Shown here in pieces: positions 61,072-64,000 of a DNA stretch of 64,000 nucleotides. The DNA lies in assembly GCA_034927445.1 (NCBI GenBank), contig JAYFPZ010000016.1:62001-126000 (forward strand). The letters are read 5' to 3'. The notes beneath the pieces were generated by a model. That model saw only the letters and a program-made list of their open reading frames with translations. It was not told where the DNA came from and did no database searches. Position 1 is the first letter of the stretch. Each line of letters begins with the position of its first letter. The stretch comes from PHAA01 sp034927445 (GTDB lineage: Bacteria > Bacillota > Syntrophomonadia > Syntrophomonadales > Syntrophomonadaceae). The position numbers were made by a program, and so were the translations under genes.

Positions 61072-62217
61072 TTGGATTTTGCATTAAATGCAGAACAGGA
61101 AATGTTAAAACAGTCGGTTAAAGATTTTGCCGAGAATGTCCTGAGCCCCGGAGTGGTGGACCGGGATGAGAAAGAGTATTACGATCCCAATACCTTTAAA
61201 GCCATGGCCGAGCTGGGCCTTACCGGGATTCCTTTTGCGGAAGCCTGGGGCGGAGCCGGTATGGACGTAATAGCCTATGCAGTTGCGGTGGAAGAGATAT
61301 CCCGGATTGATCCCTCGGCCGGCGATACGTTGTCAACTCATGTAAGCCTGGGCTCTTATCCTATTGAAATGCACGGCAATGAAGAACAAAAAAAGAAGTA
61401 TCTTATCCCGCTGGCAATGGGAGAATTGCAAGGGGGATTTGCCCTGACCGAAGCCAATGCCGGCTCTGATGCTTTGGGCATGACCACCAAAGCGGTGCTG
61501 GATGGCAGCGAATGGGTACTGAACGGCCGCAAGATATTTATTACCAACGGTGGTGTAGCTGATACTTATATAGTATTTGCCCGCACGGGAGAAAAAGAAC
61601 TTAAGGGTAAAGCTTTCAGCGCTTTTATTGTTGAAAAAGGAACCCCCGGTTTTACTTTTGGAAAATACGAAAAGAAAATGGGTCTGCGGGGCACCCAAAA
61701 CTGTGACCTGGTTTTTGAGGACTGCAGAATTCCTAAAGAGAATCTATTGGGAAATATCGGTGAAGGCTTCAAAATAGCCATGCAAACTTTGGACGGAGGA
61801 CGTATCGGCATAGCTGCTCAGGCTACGGGAATAGCCCAGGGGGCTTATGAAAAAGCGGTTGAATATGCCAAGACCAGGGTTCAATTTGGGAAACCTATTA
61901 TTAAATTACAGGCTATTGCCTTTAAACTTGCCGACATGGCTCTGGAGATTGACGCCGCACGACTGCTGACCCGGCGCGCCGCCTGGAAGAAAGCCAACGG
62001 CATGCCCTACTCGGTGGATGCTGCCATGGCTAAACTCAAAGCGTCCGAAACCGCCAATTGGGTTACCAATCAAGCGGTGCAGATACACGGCGGATACGGT
62101 TATACCCGTGAATATCCGGTGGAAAGAATGATGCGTGATGCCAAGATTACCGAACTTTACGAAGGCACCAGCGAGATTCAGAGAGTAGTCATCAGCAACA
62201 GTATTATCAACAGCTAA
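61072..62217 (+). CDS. Acyl-CoA dehydrogenase
   Basis: A 381-residue flavoenzyme of the short-chain acyl-CoA dehydrogenase family. The FAD/substrate segment is GFALTEANAGSDALGMTTKA. RTQVQFGK-type KTRVQFGKPI follows, then QIHGGYGYTREYPVERMMRD and the catalytic Glu in ITELYEGTSEIQR. TTG 61072 follows AGGAGG. It oxidises short-chain acyl-CoA to enoyl-CoA, the step next to the crotonase upstream. No etfAB genes are seen in the window. Confidence 0.95.
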   Translation: MDFALNAEQEMLKQSVKDFAENVLSPGVVDRDEKEYYDPNTFKAMAELGLTGIPFAEAWGGAGMDVIAYAVAVEEISRIDPSAGDTLSTHVSLGSYPIEMHGNEEQKKKYLIPLAMGELQGGFALTEANAGSDALGMTTKAVLDGSEWVLNGRKIFITNGGVADTYIVFARTGEKELKGKAFSAFIVEKGTPGFTFGKYEKKMGLRGTQNCDLVFEDCRIPKENLLGNIGEGFKIAMQTLDGGRIGIAAQATGIAQGAYEKAVEYAKTRVQFGKPIIKLQAIAFKLADMALEIDAARLLTRRAAWKKANGMPYSVDAAMAKLKASETANWVTNQAVQIHGGYGYTREYPVERMMRDAKITELYEGTSEIQRVVISNSIINS

Positions 62218-62263
62218 AGAGATCTATGCCACGATGTACGACCTAAAAGTAGATAGGATGTGA

Positions 62264-63151
62264 ATGCAAATGAGTATGGAAACATTGCTTCAGGTTATTG
62301 CCAGCGGAATCTTGTTGGGTGGTATATATGCCCTGCTGAGTATAGGTCTCAATTTGATATTCGGCGTAATTAAAATAGTCAATCTGGCTCATGGCGATTT
62401 CATTATGTTGAGTATGTATGCGACGTTTTTTCTGTTTACGGTATTAAAGATAAATCCCTATGTATCAACTCTGATTGTTTTTCCGCTATTCGTGCTATTA
62501 GGCGTTTTGATTTTCAGATTAATGATCAAGCCGCTGCTGGGGAAGAGTGAAACCGAAGTCAATACGATTCTTGCTACGGCGGGGCTGGGGTTTGTTTTGC
62601 AGAATATTGCCTTGATGTTATGGGGTTCGGATTTCAGAGCGATTGAAACCAACCTCACCGGCAAGAGTTATGCTTTTGCGGGTACCATGTTGAGCGCCGG
62701 GAGATTCTGGGCCTTTATCGTTTGTCTGGTGGTTGCCGGAATTCTCTATTATCTGCTCATGTACACCAAATTAGGCACTAAGGTCCGTGCCGTATCCCAG
62801 GATTCAGATGCCGCCATCTTAATGGGAATAAATGTAAATATGATATACACCTTGACCTTTGGTGTAGGCATTGCTCTGGTTGGAATCGGAGGTGCGATAA
62901 TAACCCCCACCTTCTATGTATTCCCAACCGTCGGACTATATTTTAACACCCTGGCCTTTATCATAGTGGTTTTGGGAGGACTGGGCAGTTTTACCGGAGC
63001 TTTGGTGGGCGGCCTGATTATTGGTTTGATCGAAACTTTCACTGGAGTTGTTGCCAGTGCTGAATTAGCTCAAGTCGTCTCTCTGTTAATATTCCTGATC
63101 ATCTTATTTGTTAAACCAGAGGGTATTATGGGCAAGGGCGCTCGAGTATAA
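62264..63151 (+). CDS. Branched-chain amino acid-type ABC transporter permease (LivH family)
   Basis: A 295-residue permease with about eight membrane helices. It starts SGILLGGIYALLSIGLNLIF, has VNLAHGDFIMLSMYATF and ends GALVGGLIIGLIETFTGVVA. The family takes up branched-chain amino acids but also other organic acids. In this sigma-54 acyl-CoA operon the cargo may be a carboxylic acid (inference). ATG 62264 or 62270 may start. Confidence 0.92.
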   Translation: MQMSMETLLQVIASGILLGGIYALLSIGLNLIFGVIKIVNLAHGDFIMLSMYATFFLFTVLKINPYVSTLIVFPLFVLLGVLIFRLMIKPLLGKSETEVNTILATAGLGFVLQNIALMLWGSDFRAIETNLTGKSYAFAGTMLSAGRFWAFIVCLVVAGILYYLLMYTKLGTKVRAVSQDSDAAILMGINVNMIYTLTFGVGIALVGIGGAIITPTFYVFPTVGLYFNTLAFIIVVLGGLGSFTGALVGGLIIGLIETFTGVVASAELAQVVSLLIFLIILFVKPEGIMGKGARV

Positions 63152-63170
63152 AGAGAGGAGTTAGAGCATT

Positions 63171-64000
63171 ATGAAACCAAAATTGTCGCTGATTATCCTG
63201 GCAATTCTGTCGCTGGTACTGCTGTCAGTATATTTTATACCAATGCCGGTGTATTACAAACATGTCATGATTCTAACCCTGTTCTATGCGTATATGGGCA
63301 CCGCCTGGAATATAATGTGCGGGTATGCTGGACGTTTATCGCTGGGACATGCAGCCTTCGCTGCCATAGGCGCTTACACCACCCTGATTCTGTACAAGGG
63401 ATTGGGGACGTCCCCCTGGTTGGGCATGATTGTCGGTGGGGTGTTGGCTGTATGTATTATGATGTTGATCGCTTACCCCTGCTTCCGGTTTGGGCTTAAA
63501 GGCCCGTATTTTACCTTGGCCAGCATAGCTTTAATGGAAATTGTCCAGAACCTGCTGACTTATATGCGCGACTTGACCGGAGGGTCGCTGGGGATGTCAC
63601 TTCCTTATAAACCTACCAACTTTGCCCTTTTCCAATTTGACGGTAAAGAATCTTACTACCTTATCATATTGTTCTTCTGGGCGGCAACCGTGTTTGCAGT
63701 CTGGAAAATGGAAAGAACCCGTTATTATCTGGAAGCCATCCGCGAGGACGAATCTGCCGCCTCGGCTTTGGGGATATCCGTTAATAAAAACCTGATTAAA
63801 GGCGCGGCCATAAGCGCCTTCCTGGTGGCCATAGGCGGGACCTTTTACGTACAGTATTTTCGCTATATCGACCCCTATACCATCGCCGGTTTCGGCCTGT
63901 CCTTAAATCTGGCCTTGGTTACGATTATTGGCGGCAGCGGCACCATATTCGGGCCGACTATCGGAGCCGTGATTTTAATTCCCTTGTCGGAATTCCTTAG
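63171..64000 (+). CDS. Branched-chain amino acid-type ABC transporter permease (LivM family), partial
   Basis: The frame opens at ATG 63171 behind GAGGAG and stays open to the window edge (276 residues seen). LivM features: YAYMGTAWNIMCGYAGRLSL, GHAAFAAIGAYTTLIL, then AIREDESAASALGISVNKNL and LVTIIGGSGTIFGPTIGAVI. Partner of the LivH-type permease; the ATPase and binding-protein genes probably lie beyond the window. Confidence 0.93.
   Translation, partial: MKPKLSLIILAILSLVLLSVYFIPMPVYYKHVMILTLFYAYMGTAWNIMCGYAGRLSLGHAAFAAIGAYTTLILYKGLGTSPWLGMIVGGVLAVCIMMLIAYPCFRFGLKGPYFTLASIALMEIVQNLLTYMRDLTGGSLGMSLPYKPTNFALFQFDGKESYYLIILFFWAATVFAVWKMERTRYYLEAIREDESAASALGISVNKNLIKGAAISAFLVAIGGTFYVQYFRYIDPYTIAGFGLSLNLALVTIIGGSGTIFGPTIGAVILIPLSEFL

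Noticed and set aside
1..64000. CRISPR arrays, rRNA genes, complete insertion sequences
   Set aside because: I found no regularly spaced repeats, no rRNA-like sequence and no intact transposase gene.

Overview
The window reads as a chromosomal segment of an anaerobic, endospore-forming Firmicute of the Clostridia, plausibly a syntrophic or fatty-acid-metabolising lineage near Syntrophomonadales/Peptococcaceae. This placement is inferred from gene content, not from any search. It rests on an H-type small acid-soluble spore protein, a YtaF-type protein, rubredoxin, feoAB, frequent TTG/GTG starts behind strong Shine-Dalgarno (SD) sites, a CIRCE element, and a sigma-54-controlled CoA-transferase / crotonase / acyl-CoA dehydrogenase block.

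Region 1 (1-11.7 kb) is an iron locus. It holds the tail of a nitrogenase-component-1-like protein, a small CxxC metal chaperone, a DtxR-family regulator with an iron-type Cys/Glu/His site, and feoA-feoB plus a FeoB-associated Cys-rich peptide. Next come two tiny overlapping genes, then a compact operon: a NifH-like reductase, two nitrogenase-component-1-like subunits, and a Fec/Btu-type ABC importer (lipoprotein, permease, ATPase). Five copies of a palindrome, GTTAG-N6-CTAAC or a close variant, sit before feoB, feoA (two copies), the small genes and the nitrogenase-like operon. The small genes also have a strong promoter with a Fur-like box. This looks like one iron regulon containing an uncharacterised nitrogenase-like reductase coupled to metal-chelate uptake, and it is the most interesting system in the window.

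Region 2 (11.7-31 kb) is a mosaic accessory island beside tRNA-Leu(CAA). It contains a truncated HTH regulator, an ECF sigma factor with an ABC-2 transporter, and an AT-rich run of small minus-strand genes, one of them a flavodoxin-type gene broken by an in-frame UGA. Then comes a MerR-controlled resistance-like module whose UvrA-like ATPase carries an N-terminal transglutaminase-like domain, next to an MFS exporter. The right end is of Tn916/Tn1549 type: sigma-like gene, HTH gene, structured noncoding DNA, excisionase, and a rearranged, frameshifted tyrosine integrase.

Region 3 (31-42.6 kb) is core: polA, mutM, ytaF, coaE, a lytic transglycosylase, a solute-binding protein and tRNA-Leu(GAG). 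A phage-tail remnant follows (tape-measure start and an intact tail sheath), with a beta-propeller gene between its two parts.

Region 4 (42.6-56 kb) holds an ArsR/CadC-type regulator with a P-type metal ATPase and an ICMT-like methyltransferase. It also holds sspH, a molbindin, a PAS-GGDEF-HD-GYP protein, CIRCE-controlled htpG, a DUF815 ATPase, a TtcA-like protein, speD and a 3D-domain protein.

Region 5 (56-64 kb) is a CoA-transferase gene, a sigma-54 activator, and a crotonase / acyl-CoA dehydrogenase / branched-chain-type permease operon that runs off the window. Two near-consensus -24/-12 promoters flank the activator, which is the obvious candidate to drive both units.
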